Shown here piece after piece: positions 23,791 to 34,756 of a stretch of 64,000 nt of DNA. Numbering within the stretch: position 1 is the first letter of the stretch; each line of letters begins with the position of its first letter. The notes under the pieces are model-generated. The model was not told where the DNA came from. It saw nothing but the letters and a program-made list of their open reading frames with translations, and made no database searches. The stretch is from Marsupella aquatica (Eukaryota > Marchantiophyta), in contig OZ316898.1 in the NCBI GenBank assembly GCA_973895155.1, positions 3,348,001 through 3,412,000 on the forward strand, given 5' to 3'. Both the position numbers and the translations under genes were made by a program.

Positions 23791-26700
23791 ATGATGACGT
23801 CGAGGAGTTTGAGTCTCGGAAACGAGTTAAGAAGCGCAATGGCAAATCTTGCACCAACTCATTCGCCGTCCTTGAGGAAGATGGCTTCCATAGATGCGCA
23901 GATGCGGCTGCTCGTGCCACGAAAGGTGTCTGAGGATGATAAGCTCATTGAATACGATGCTCTTTTACTCGACCGTTTCCTGGACATTCTGCAGGAGCTG
24001 CACGGCGAGGAAATCAAAGAGACGGTATCAATTTTTCCTGTTTTCTTTCCCACGCAGGCCTGGCAGATGAGTAATGGTATTTGTGTAGGTTGTGAGTTGA
24101 GGGACGGAGTCAGTTGGCATCGCATCTTGTGTCTTCCCTGCGCAACCAACCAACCGATCAACCCTCTGAATACGATGAAGAATTCAGCCTTTGGAGACCG
24201 TCCAGAATTCCAAATGCACCCAACTTGATGGAATTGTCATGGTTGTAGTGTATAAACAATTCCTGCATTCGACCCCGAGCCGACCTGGTTCGATCAATTC
24301 GAGGTGGGCAGATGGGTGGCTGATCCCTCTCTTTGTCTGAAGCATCCCCTGCGGAGGTTTCAGATGAGAGCAAATCTAGGACTTGTTGGTGGATTCCCCC
24401 TTGCTGATCTGCGTGTTGTTTGGAAATGTATTGTGGTTTTGTACTTGGAGTACATCGTGAGCCGCTCAAACGATTTATTCTCATATCAATTGATGTTGGC
24501 AAAGTTTCATTATCTTTCCTCTCTGCTAATCTCTCTATGGAGGCCACTCGTAGTCTTGTCCCTGACATAAGGTTTCGATGGTTTTTTGACGATTCAGGTT
24601 CAGAAATGCTACGAGTTGGCTGGACAGTACGGAATGACCGATGGGGAGGGTGACTTAGAAAGACTAGCTGAGCTGAAGGAGGTTCTCAACAGCCTCGATC
24701 CTGGTGACTCCATCGTTGTGGCCAGCTCCTTCTCTCATATGCTCAACTTGGGAAACCTTGCGGAAGAAGTGCAAATTGCTTACCGTAGAAGAGCCAAGCA
24801 AAAGAGGGGTGACCTTGCCGACGAGAATAGTGCTCTGACCGAGTCTGATATTGAAGAGACATTCGGCAGGCTTGTTAATCAGTTGGGGAAGTCCCCCATC
24901 GAGATTTTTGAAGCCTTGAAGAATCAAACTGTGGACTTGGTTTTGACCGCTCATCCCACGCAGTCCGTTCGACGATCTTTGCTGCAGAAGTTTTCTAGGT
25001 AGGTGTCATCTTGTCAACCCACCAGCTCTGTCATGCATGAAATGGTTTTGAGGCTTTCGATTCAGCCAAATACTGTAGCCGCAGATGGACCCTCCATCTC
25101 GCTGATTCTCAATTTTAGTGTGATCGGGGGGAGATAGGTGCCAAGCAAGGCTATTTTACGAGCCCATCGCCCTGTCCTTCGTAGTTTTGATGGAGGTGAC
25201 CTAACCATTAGCGTAGTAGTTGGCTTTAGGTCCTCAGTGTTATCGTCAGTGATCGCGCAGGGACTTGACGATGAACCTCCACTTCTCAATTGTGCAGGAT
25301 TCGGAACTGCCTTTCGCAGCTTTATCAAAAGGATATCACTAATGATGAGAAACAAGAACTCGATGAGGCCCTTCAGCGCGAGGTAACTTATAGAACGGAG
25401 AGATGACAGTTTGAATCTGGCGTTTACGAGTACAGTTTGCATGGGGGCTATGTTAATTTTGTCCATGCGTTCAGAAATCCTTGTTTAGGTCATGAGCTGA
25501 AACAGCTAGTTTGTCTTCAGTTGCAGACTTTTCTAGAGTGGGCACCCTTTACTGGCAACAGTGTTATTATGCATCGTCTCTTGACGGGTGATTTTACGAG
25601 TTTGCTTTTCGCTTTGTCTACCAAGCAGATTCAAGCTGCATTCAGAACCGATGAGATTCGTCGGACTGCTCCCACACCCCAGGATGAGATGCGAGCAGGG
25701 ATGAGTTACTTCCATGAGACCATTTGGAATGGCCTGCCTAAGTTCCTGCGCCGCGTCGACACGGCGCTGAAGTCTATTGGTGTCGATGAGAGGCTTCCGT
25801 ACAATGTTCCCCTCATCCAGTTCTCGTCCTGGATGGGTGGTGATCGAGACGGTGAGTTTTCTAGAGGTCTTAATGACGACATGAGTAATTTTCACATCAC
25901 CAGTGTGAAAATTTGGTACCAATCTGTTGGATTCAAGAATAATGTCTATTCTCAAGTCTTTTCTCGGTTTGTGGACATTGGTCGTCTAATCAGTAACTCA
26001 ATCGGGCCTTGTGATTTGTCGTCCAGGTAATCCGAGAGTTACTCCCGAGGTCACCAGAGACGTTTGCCTTCTCGCAAGGCTGATGGCAGGCAATTTGTAT
26101 TTTGCCCAGATTGAGGACCTTATGTTCGAGGTATTTGCAGTGCTTTCTTTCGCAGTGTTTTTGGAGTTCAGCCTGTAATTCGTTTGGCTTTCGGCAATTT
26201 GGATATGATAACCTTTCCTGGAGGAAAATCTGTACTCAAGGCTATAATCATGCGAGCTGTACACAGGAGGAAATGATGACCCTAACTAACACAGATACTT
26301 GAATGGTGTAGCTGTCCATGTGGCGCTGTAACGACGAGCTTCGGGCTAGAGCCGTTATATTAGAGGCCTTCAACAAGAAGGATACAAAACATTACATTGG
26401 TACGTGTTCTTCATTCTTTACTACTGCGTTTAAATATGTGAAAGTGGCCCAGCTTTTGGGTGTGGTTTCGGACCTACGGATGAAGCTCTTTCATGTCCAG
26501 TTTGTTAGTGCTTCCTTCCAACTGCTGACAATGTTTTCCAAAGCTGGTCTCTGCTGTAGTGAACACTCAGTGGCTCTGTGGCCCAGAAATCATGTGATAG
26601 GAAAATTCCTGAAGTGAGTACTGGTGGAATTTCTGTCCTGATAAATGACAATACTCTTCTGCTGCAGAATTCTGGAAGCAGATTCCATCATCTGAGCCAT

Positions 26701-29407
26701 TCCGCGTGGTACTGGGCGATGTCCGTGATAGGTTATTACAGACTAGGGAGAGGATGAGGCAGTTGCTTTCTTCTGGGAAGTCGGATATTCCAGATGATGA
26801 AACTTTCACGTCTGTGGACCAGGTAAGTTACTATGCCGCTGTCACATGATGCTCTCCCTATGCTTATGCACACGTTAGCACTCACCACTGAATTGTTAGC
26901 CGTGGGTGAAGTGGTGGATGTCTGCTCTGAGTTGTTGCTTCTCGCTCCCTTGCGTCCCATCTCTGGCCTGAGTGATCTATCTTTCTGATCAACTTCTGAG
27001 TTCTCTTGCCGCCATTACGCTCCCAAGTGATGATTCAAGCTGTCGATGTTTAGATAGCAACACGATTGGGTAAAGAGTTGAGTGGGCTGTGCATGCTTGC
27101 GCTAGTAATTTTTTGTGTTGTACAATTTTGGCTGTGAGCAGATTTTGGAGCCCCTAGAATTAATGTATAGATCTCTGTGCGAAACGGGAGATCAACCAAT
27201 TGCTGATGGCAGTCTACTGGACTTCATGCGGCAAGTTTCATGCTTTGGGCTGTCTCTCGTGAAATTAGACATTAGGCAGGAGTCGGAGCGCCACACAGAC
27301 GTAATTGATGCCATCACCAACCATCTGGGGATCGGCTCATACAAGGAATGGGACGAAGACGAGAGACAGCGTTGGCTGTTACAAGAGCTTCGTGGACGAC
27401 GCCCATTGTTTGGCTCTGATTTGCCAACTACAGACGAGATCAGGGATGTGCTGGACACGCTTCGAGTGGTCGCTGAACTTCCTGGAGATTCATTTGGAGC
27501 GTACGTCATTTCCATGGCGACATCACCGTCTGATGTCTTGGCGGTTGAACTTCTGCAGCGTGAATGCAGGGTGCCAAAGCCGCTCCGAGTGGTGCCCTTG
27601 TTTGAGAAACTCGATGATCTCAAAGCAGCTCCAGCAGCACTGAGACGTCTTTTTTCGATTGATTGGTACTTGAATAGGATCAATGGGAAGCAGGAGGTTA
27701 TGATTGGGTATTCAGACTCCGGAAAGGACGCAGGAAGGCTCTCTGCTGCATGGGAAATGTTCAAATGCCAAGAGGATCTGGTGAAAGTTGCCAAAGAGTT
27801 TGGCATCAAGTTAACTATGTTTCATGGACGAGGAGGAACAGTTGGTAGGGGTGGAGGCCCCACACATTTGGCCATTCTGTCTCAACCTCCGGATACGATC
27901 CATGGGTCCCTCCGTGTCACAGTTCAAGGAGAGGTCATTGAGCAATCGTTTGGAGAAGAGCATTTGTGCTTTAGAACACTGCAACGTTTCACTGCTGCTA
28001 CATTGGAGCATGGGATGCATCCTCCTCGCGCTCCTCAGCCCAAGTGGCGGGAGCTCATGGACGAAATGGCTAAAGTTGCAACCGAGGAGTATCGCAATAT
28101 TGTATTCAAGCATCCTAAATTTGTCGAGTATTTCCGTGCGGTAATTCTCTAGCCCACGTCGCTCAAAACGTGTCCCTTTGAAACGGTCTTGCTGTCTCTT
28201 GCACTCCCATCGTTGGCCTGGTTGAATTTTTGGATTGGCTTCTCACTTCGGCGTCAGCATTGAAGTCTCTGGCAGCCGGATTGTTTAAAAAACATTCTCC
28301 TTACTTGCCTACTAAGCAACCTTTATCGGTCACCGAACAGGATTTTCTGATCTTTGTTTGGGCACTGCCATATTTTTTTAGAATTATTTTGTGAATAGAG
28401 GGGCTTCCACCTGTGTTAGCAGACAACTTTCCACACCGGAAAAATACATAATGTCTAGTCAACAGCAAGCTGAACATTTGTGTTCTGTTGGTGGGCTCAA
28501 GATAACATAGCATTCATCCTCACAGACTGAACTGCCTCTGAAATTTGCATGAAATAACAATCTAGTGGGTTTTCATATGCAGGCTACTCCCGAGACGGAG
28601 TATGGGCGTATGAACATTGGTAGTCGCCCAGCAAAGAGGAAACCGAGTGGAGGAATTGAGAGTCTTCGAGCTATCCCTTGGATCTTTGCATGGACCCAGA
28701 CACGTTTCCATCTTCCAGTGTGGCTGGGATTCGGTGGCGCTTTCAAACATGTCCTTGCAAAAAGTAACTCGAACGTGGTATTGCTGCGAGAAATGTACAA
28801 CGAGTGGCCATTTTTCCGAGTTACCATTGATTTGATTGAGATGGTTTTTGCCAAGGGCGACCCACGTATTGCTGCTTTATATGATGAGCTTCTTGTATCC
28901 GACGAGCTGAAACCTTTGGGAGAACATCTCAGAGCTATGTATGCTGAGACTAGAGAGCTTCTGTTGAAGGTACTGGGTCCACATCTTATCTCTAATTATT
29001 ACCTTGGCTTGCTAGGAGCAGGATTTGACTTGCCTCATGGCTCATCCACCGAGTTTCTAACACCTGGTAAACGCTTTTTGCAGATTGCCGGCCACGCGGA
29101 CGTTCTTGCCGGTAATCCTACTCTGAAGCAAAGGCTTAGACTCAGAGAACCATATATCACTCCTCTGAACCTTATACAGGCTTTCACTCTATGCAAGATC
29201 CGAGATCAGAACTTCCATATCACTGAGCAGCCAACCACGCCGAGAGCTGGGGACTCTTCTTCACAGCCAACAACTCCAAGAGCTGGGGGGAAGCATTCGG
29301 CTGAGCTGGTCTCGTTGAACAGGACAACTGAGTACCCACCCGGCCTAGAAGACACACTCATCATTACCATGAAGGGAATTGCAGCTGGAATGCAAAATAC
29401 GGGTTAA
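23791..29407 (+). CDS. PPC: phosphoenolpyruvate carboxylase, plant type
   Basis: Carboxylates phosphoenolpyruvate with bicarbonate to oxaloacetate in the cytosol. Ten exons with GT-AG introns: 23791-24024, 24598-24998, 25298-25382, 25629-25851, 26027-26130, 26312-26399, 26668-26822, 27142-28140, 28583-28969, 29084-29407, giving 999 residues. Visible motifs: [11 protein letters not shown], with the regulatory phospho-serine at about residue 33; LTAHPTQ with the catalytic His near 197; [11 protein letters not shown] near 619; [14 protein letters not shown] near 657; [11 protein letters not shown] near 692; and the terminal QNTG. Ala near 799 (WIFAWTQ) and Arg near 909 (KQRLRL) are what C3-type enzymes carry at the known C4 determinant positions. 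The first ATG gives an N-terminus slightly longer than usual; ATG at 23839 is an alternative start. QPTTPRAG occurs twice (about 941 and 953) in the variable C-terminal loop. The gene appears intact. Confidence 0.97.
28970..29083 (+). other. in-frame, stop-free intron of PEPC
   Basis: This 114-bp intron has GT...TTTTTGCAG borders and lies between ELLLK and IAGHAD, which are adjacent in other PEPCs. Its length is a multiple of three and it has no stop codon, so retention would add 38 residues without breaking the frame. I call it an intron because family members lack the insert. Confidence 0.85.
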
Positions 29408-30071
29408 ACGTAAGACCTGATTCCCCAGCGTATTGTTGTCCACTTCTTTTCTTATGGTATATAGGAGTTTGATTACTCTTCTCCTTGAGGTTGTTAGAGT
29501 ATACTGTCTTTTGGCTCGTGCCTGATAGTGTCCAAATGTCATGACGATGTACTAATCAGAGCCCTTTGTGATGCAGTAAATGATGCTTTTTTAACTACTT
29601 TCAAGGCTCCGACACCTTTCTCAATGGAAATTGAGGTACAGAAGTTGGAGGAGGAAAAACCATCGGAGACCTGGTCGTGGTACGAAACCAGCAGATGACT
29701 GGAAGGTGGCCAGCGAATGGGCAAAAAGGGTTTGCATGTCATTCAACTCCCAATCAAAGGATTTTCCAGGGCTGAATCCTGGAGAGCGAACAACGGCTGA
29801 GGATGCCATTAGCGCAGCTGAGTTTTGTAGATGGTGACTGATATTTGCATCAGCCAACAGTACATGCACCAATGTAGTGCTTCTTACTTAGGTGTTAGTC
29901 CCATCGACTTATTGTCTATACACAATGATTTTTTTTACAAAATTCCGCCTCACATACTGTACGCTGTGCTCCCTCAGCTTATAGAACGTTGAGACTTAGC
30001 GTGGCCTCGCCTCCTGCAGTAAAGTGCGTCATTGCCCTTCGAATGTAATCGTCTATGTAATAGTACCATTG

Positions 30072-30077
30072 AATAAA
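30072..30077 (+). promoter_or_regulatory. PEPC polyadenylation signal candidate
   Basis: AATAAA, 665 bases after the PEPC stop. The region 29408-30071 has no recognised coding sequence and is most simply the 3' untranslated region. A 68-codon frame at 29631-29837 is open but matches nothing I know. Confidence 0.45.
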
Positions 30078-30089
30078 ACTCGATTTTGT

Positions 30090-33065
30090 CGATCTCCGGA
30101 AATCTTTGCTTGTGCTTCAGCGTGTTTTCAGTTTTTTGAGCCGGGATACAATTATGGACTGTCCACGCACTGCGCATCATTCAGCTCTGTCTTGTGTGTC
30201 TCATATCATTGGTGTGGTGTGATTCTTGAGCTCTATGCCTCTATGTGCTCAGCTTGCTTGAAGCTTACTCTCTCTTGCTATGTGTGTTACTTCAACATCA
30301 CGTGGGCCTTCTTGGCTGATGCCTTGTGTGTATGTGGGCTCAGTTATTTCGTAGGCTAAGTTTTTGTTGACGGCTCAGGATGTCTGTGACGTTCTCTGAA
30401 GGTTCATTTTCCCTCCCTTTCTCACCGTGAGCGAACTGTGCATCTGACCTCTGAAGCCAGGGAGATTTATTGATGAAGGGTATCCAAAACAGATTTATTA
30501 GTTGAACTGCATTAATCTTCGCCTGGACTCGGTGTTCATGGGAGATGTCAATTGGGAGATGAGATCGAAATTTTCACCAGGCGCCCTTCTTCATGGGAGT
30601 TATAGTTAATTTCCCGGACCCTTCCCGGTTCTTTATTATCTCCGCACAGGAAAGGTTTCACGAGGGTTTTCCTCTTTAACACAATCATCACTCTTCGATC
30701 TCACTTTCTCAATGGAAGCTGTCCAATCCATAGTTAATCCATTTCCTGGTTTTTAAGTACCAAATCGTACTTCAGCAGTATAGGTCCGAAGTCTGAGCAA
30801 TCATGGTACTACTGTACTGGATCATATCATTGACGGCCCATTACAATCCCGAAACAGAGAGCATATGTTTAGATTCCACTGAACGGTGGACGATTTCAAT
30901 TGGCGAGCACAACGAACAAGGGATTATTGCAGCACTGTCACATTTACGACTTGAATTCGAAATGTCTGACTTACTTCTGCTTATCTGCTTGATTCGGTGA
31001 GGTCAGGACGAACCATAGGTGTGACTGTACGGGAAAGTAAGAATTGGCCATCAATTATGCCGTACATTGTGTACAGAAACGTACATTTTCGTAGTACCTT
31101 TGGTACCTTGCTTGGCACGGAACGAGAAAGGACGGTACTATTGTACAATTGAATGTCAGAACGCTTTCAGTCACTGGGCGAATTTATTTCCCACATGTAT
31201 TGGTGGCAGTTCAATTGTCCATTGATTTCACAGCAGTGCAAGCTGAGAGCAATCGTGGCCTCGTGGGACTAAAGTACATTTTCTCTGCTTTCGTGATTAG
31301 TTTGTCATTCGCTTTGAAAGGCACGCCTTTTGTTAGCTCCTAGTCAATGCTGATGTGCTGGGCTGCAAGAATAGGAAAGCAATGTTCCTTATGTTGATTA
31401 AGACGTCAAACGATGGATCTGTACCATTATTCACCCGAGAGCTGCGTAGAGCGCACCTCGCTACTTTGCCCACTCGCTGGCCACTTTCCAGTTAGTAGGC
31501 AAAAATTCGCCAAATGTACAACCTGCTGCCAACGGCCCTTGCTTTGTTGATCATGAGATGGAGTTTCGACTGTGCAAGTCCGACTTTCCACCTTCTACAA
31601 TGCACCTTTACCCTTGATACTATAATTCAGCAAGTGGAGTGGAAATTTCTCTCTTGCTTTTCAGAGAAAAGTATGGAGAATGTTTACTCGTGTTTTATCG
31701 GCTAGAAAGGTCCAGTGGTCTTTATGGACAGAGCACAAGACAGTGAACTAACAGGCTCGGCTCGCTCACTCGTGCCCTTTGAATAAAACCTCTGGAGTCT
31801 GGAAATATTTACTAAAACTAATAAAGTATGGGATTGTCATGGGATCGTCCAGAGTACCTCCTACGCATAATTCAACAGGTAATTACGTCCCAACGCATAA
31901 TTACGTCCCAAAACTGAACTTTCTCGAGTAATTCGAGTACTAAGCCGGCAAGGTCTTGGTCACAATGGGCATTCTAAACGGGGAGCGGGCGATAGTAGAG
32001 ATAATCGACTCCAAGTCTTTTGAGATTATAGCCAGGGTGGTAATGGATATGACTTGCAACCTATGCATAAGTCCTCCAAGCACAAAGATCATGAATTAAA
32101 ATTTAACTGGCGGGAACATTTTGGAGCAGACCACGAAAGTCTGAGTCAGCTGTTCTGTAATTCTGTCACTCTTGCAGTATACGGTTGGAATCTTGGCCTC
32201 TGGGGAGTCTGGAGCAAAGAGTCGGGTGGGATGGAGGGTTAACTACTGATTGCACGAGTCCCGACAGGGAGGTCCTGCCGTACAATATGTAACAAGATTG
32301 GATTGAATCAGACCAGAAATGAAAAGGATGGACAGTGCAAGGGCTTTGCTTGCTTGTGAGCTATGATTGATGGGGTTTGCACCTACATGACAGTGCAAGG
32401 TCACTGAGTTTGCAACCAGTGGTACTGACAATGCAAGAAGATCGGCTTCCGAGATTGCAAACAAACTGAATTGCGAACAGAGATGTTTCTGGCCATTCAA
32501 TTCCTGACATTCTGAGAGTCGGTGTGTGTGTTTCACGTGATCTGCGAATGGCAATCATGCCTCCATTGTTGACGAGGTAAGGGTGAAGGACGGTCTCTGG
32601 AGGCAAAATGATTTATGGCATGCAGCATCGGCATCAATACTCGGATCATTTATAGTTAAGTCAATGAATTGTTCGTCACTAGAATTCAGAACTAATACAT
32701 GATCGAAGTGTGACGGAAATGTATCCGCAGATGGATTTGAAATTCACGTCTACACAGATTGAAATAATAGCAACAGTCACAACAGGAACTGTCTCTCATC
32801 TTCTCTCCAATCTTGCTCACAGTGGTTATAGCAGCAATTCTGATCTAAGGATGTTCCTTCGTTTGACCGTTTCAATACTCAAGCCCAGTGAAGTACTGGT
32901 TGTTGGAACTTTTCCATGGCAGATTCAACAAACAGGACCATGTGAGTGCTGCTTCCAATGCCCTTCGTTTGACTGTTTCAATTCTCAAGCCTACTGACGA
33001 ACTGGTGGTTGAAACTCATCTGTTGCAGATTTAACGAACACACAAGGACAATATCAGTCGCTGAT
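30090..33065. other. intergenic region between convergent PEPC and COMM-domain genes
   Basis: About 3 kb without a recognisable gene. It contains a diverged 106-bp direct tandem duplication (32856-32961 and 32962-33067) whose units start CCTTCGTTTGA. Short frames elsewhere lack domain features. Confidence 0.45.
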
Positions 33066-34196
33066 TTAAGTGCTCTCCAACGCCTGCGATCACAAATGTA
33101 GAGTTAGGTAGAACATCAAGAGATACCTGCGTAGAGACAATGAATAGCTGACCGCATAAATAACATACAGAGAAACCTGTGGGTCTACTTGACTTGAGCA
33201 AATGGTATTCCCAGGAAGCAATTTGCCAATTCTAACCACGTCTCGACGTACTAGCCGGAGGGTTCTAAACATTTTCCAGGTAGAAGGATTTGAGCTGTTA
33301 GACGGAGTAAGGGGAAATGGCATTGCTACATCCTTGAAATTGAAAGTTTACCTGGGAGATAGCCTCCATCTCGGAGATTAGTTTATCAAGTTCGGTCTTG
33401 CTATACTCAGCAACAGCGATTTGAGCCTTCTCTTCGACGCTTTCTCTCCTGAAATACGGGACGCTTTCCACCTTCACAGCCGGCGTGGTTACTGCCAGCT
33501 CCAGTCTCAAGAGCGGCCGATTTACTGACGCCAGTAATGCGCCACTCACGACATACTGCCACATAGCCCAACCAAGAAATCGATCAGGATCAAACAAGCC
33601 TGTCTGCTTACACACTTCCTCGATGGCCTTTGCTCGTGATGCACTATCTGTCTGTGATGCCCTTGCTCGAGAATCTGCAGAATTCACGAGTCATTTTTTT
33701 ACTCCTTTTCATTCCTTCCTTCATTAATTCATCCATTCCAGTCATGCTGCCGTTCCGTTATTCATTCAATCACTACAAGAATTTACCAGAGAGCTCAGAA
33801 CCCCAATCTCTTTAGTCAACATTCGACGAAAGCGCTAGTACTCTCACTTTGTTGAGGCCACCCACAGGTTGGACTGAATATGCTAACCACAATCATCTTG
33901 CAAAATTGATTGATTCAGTCCATCAGAACATGTACAAATTTCGTTTACAGTTCAAACCCTAATCTCTGTGCTCGAATTTCCATGAAATTAATGAGACTCG
34001 CGCTCTGTTCAAACCTTGCAAAGAGGAATTCCAGGCAAACACATTGTTTCCATGTCACCTCTTCCGATCACACATTCTCCATCTCTGTTCGTAAGTAAAC
34101 CAACCCGAGCAATGAAAGCAATCGTACCTTGAGTTTCCAGTCGAAGTCGAGCAACTGCTGCGCATGTGTTACCACTTCTGCTTCGTCAGTAGCCAT
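33066..34196 (-). CDS. short COMM-domain protein, COMMD6-like
   Basis: Three exons on the minus strand, 34196-34128, 33555-33352 and 33083-33066, join in phase 0 to give a 96-residue protein ending ALEST and TAA. All junctions have GT and AG. The product has DFDWKLK at residues 17-23, then NRPLLRLEL near 35-43 and YSKTELDKLISEM near 74-86. This is the pattern of a COMM domain (Trp near the start, a beta-strand pair, a C-terminal helix). Almost nothing precedes the domain, as in COMMD6. COMMD proteins form a ring complex within Commander, which works in endosomal recycling. An acceptor at 33677 would instead add about 41 residues, but the shorter junction restores a normal COMM domain. The assignment is from remembered family features. 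Confidence 0.55.
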
Positions 34197-34207
34197 TCCC
34201 GAATTCT

Positions 34208-34259
34208 GCTCAGCTCAGCTCAGCTCAGTTCAGCTCAAAATCAGATCAGCTCGGCTCAG
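34208..34259. repeat. CAGCT/TCAGC short tandem repeat
   Basis: Imperfect runs of GCTCA pentamers immediately upstream of the COMM-domain gene start. This may be promoter or leader sequence of that gene. Confidence 0.85.
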
Positions 34260-34355
34260 TGTAGTCGATACTCTGCTCCCAATAAATTGCTGGAACACAG
34301 AATTGCACTTGTCCATGCTGGCTCAGTAATGCCTTTCCACTTTCCTCTATTCATC

Positions 34356-34521
34356 GAGAGAGATACTTGATGGACCCCTAAAATGCGAAGTGTTACTTGA
34401 TGGACTCATTAGTGATCCAGACCCTTGATAGACCTCAAATCAATGGACCCAAAAGCTCATGAGGTCTCAAGAGGTCTATCAATTAAGACATTTCAATTCA
34501 GGGGTCAAGTATATCTCTCTG
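34356..34521. mobile_element. MITE, copy 2, with 8-bp TSD
   Basis: A 166-bp element with inverted ends: AGAGAGATACTTGATGGACC on the left, and the complement of GGTCAAGTATATCTCTCT on the right, with a two-base indel. It is flanked by TATTCATC on both sides (34348-34355 and 34522-34529), an eight-base duplication typical of hAT-type insertions. It shares terminal and internal phrases with the element at 1998-2154. No coding capacity. Confidence 0.85.
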
Positions 34522-34540
34522 TATTCATCTATTTGTTTTG

Positions 34541-34756
34541 GACAATATGCATACTATAGGGTTGCTGGGTTTTGTTGTGGGGATAGATGGCAATATGCAT
34601 ACTATAGGGTTCCATATTACAATATCTCTAGAGTATTTGGGTTATGTTATGGGGATAGATGACAATATGCATAGTATAGGGTTGCTGGGTTATGTTGTGG
34701 GGATAGATGACAATATGCATCCTATAGGGTTGCTAGGTTCTGTTGTGGGGATAGCT
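34541..34756. repeat. 48-bp minisatellite, four units
   Basis: Units at 34541-34588, 34589-34660 (with a 24-bp insertion), 34661-34708 and 34709-34756, each starting near GACAATATGCAT and ending GGGGATAGAT. All lengths are multiples of three, so one frame stays open, but I see no evidence of a gene. Confidence 0.9.

Noticed and set aside
29631-29837. Separate small gene downstream of PEPC
   Set aside because: A 68-codon frame with acceptable composition, but without promoter, splice context or known homology; more likely 3' untranslated sequence.
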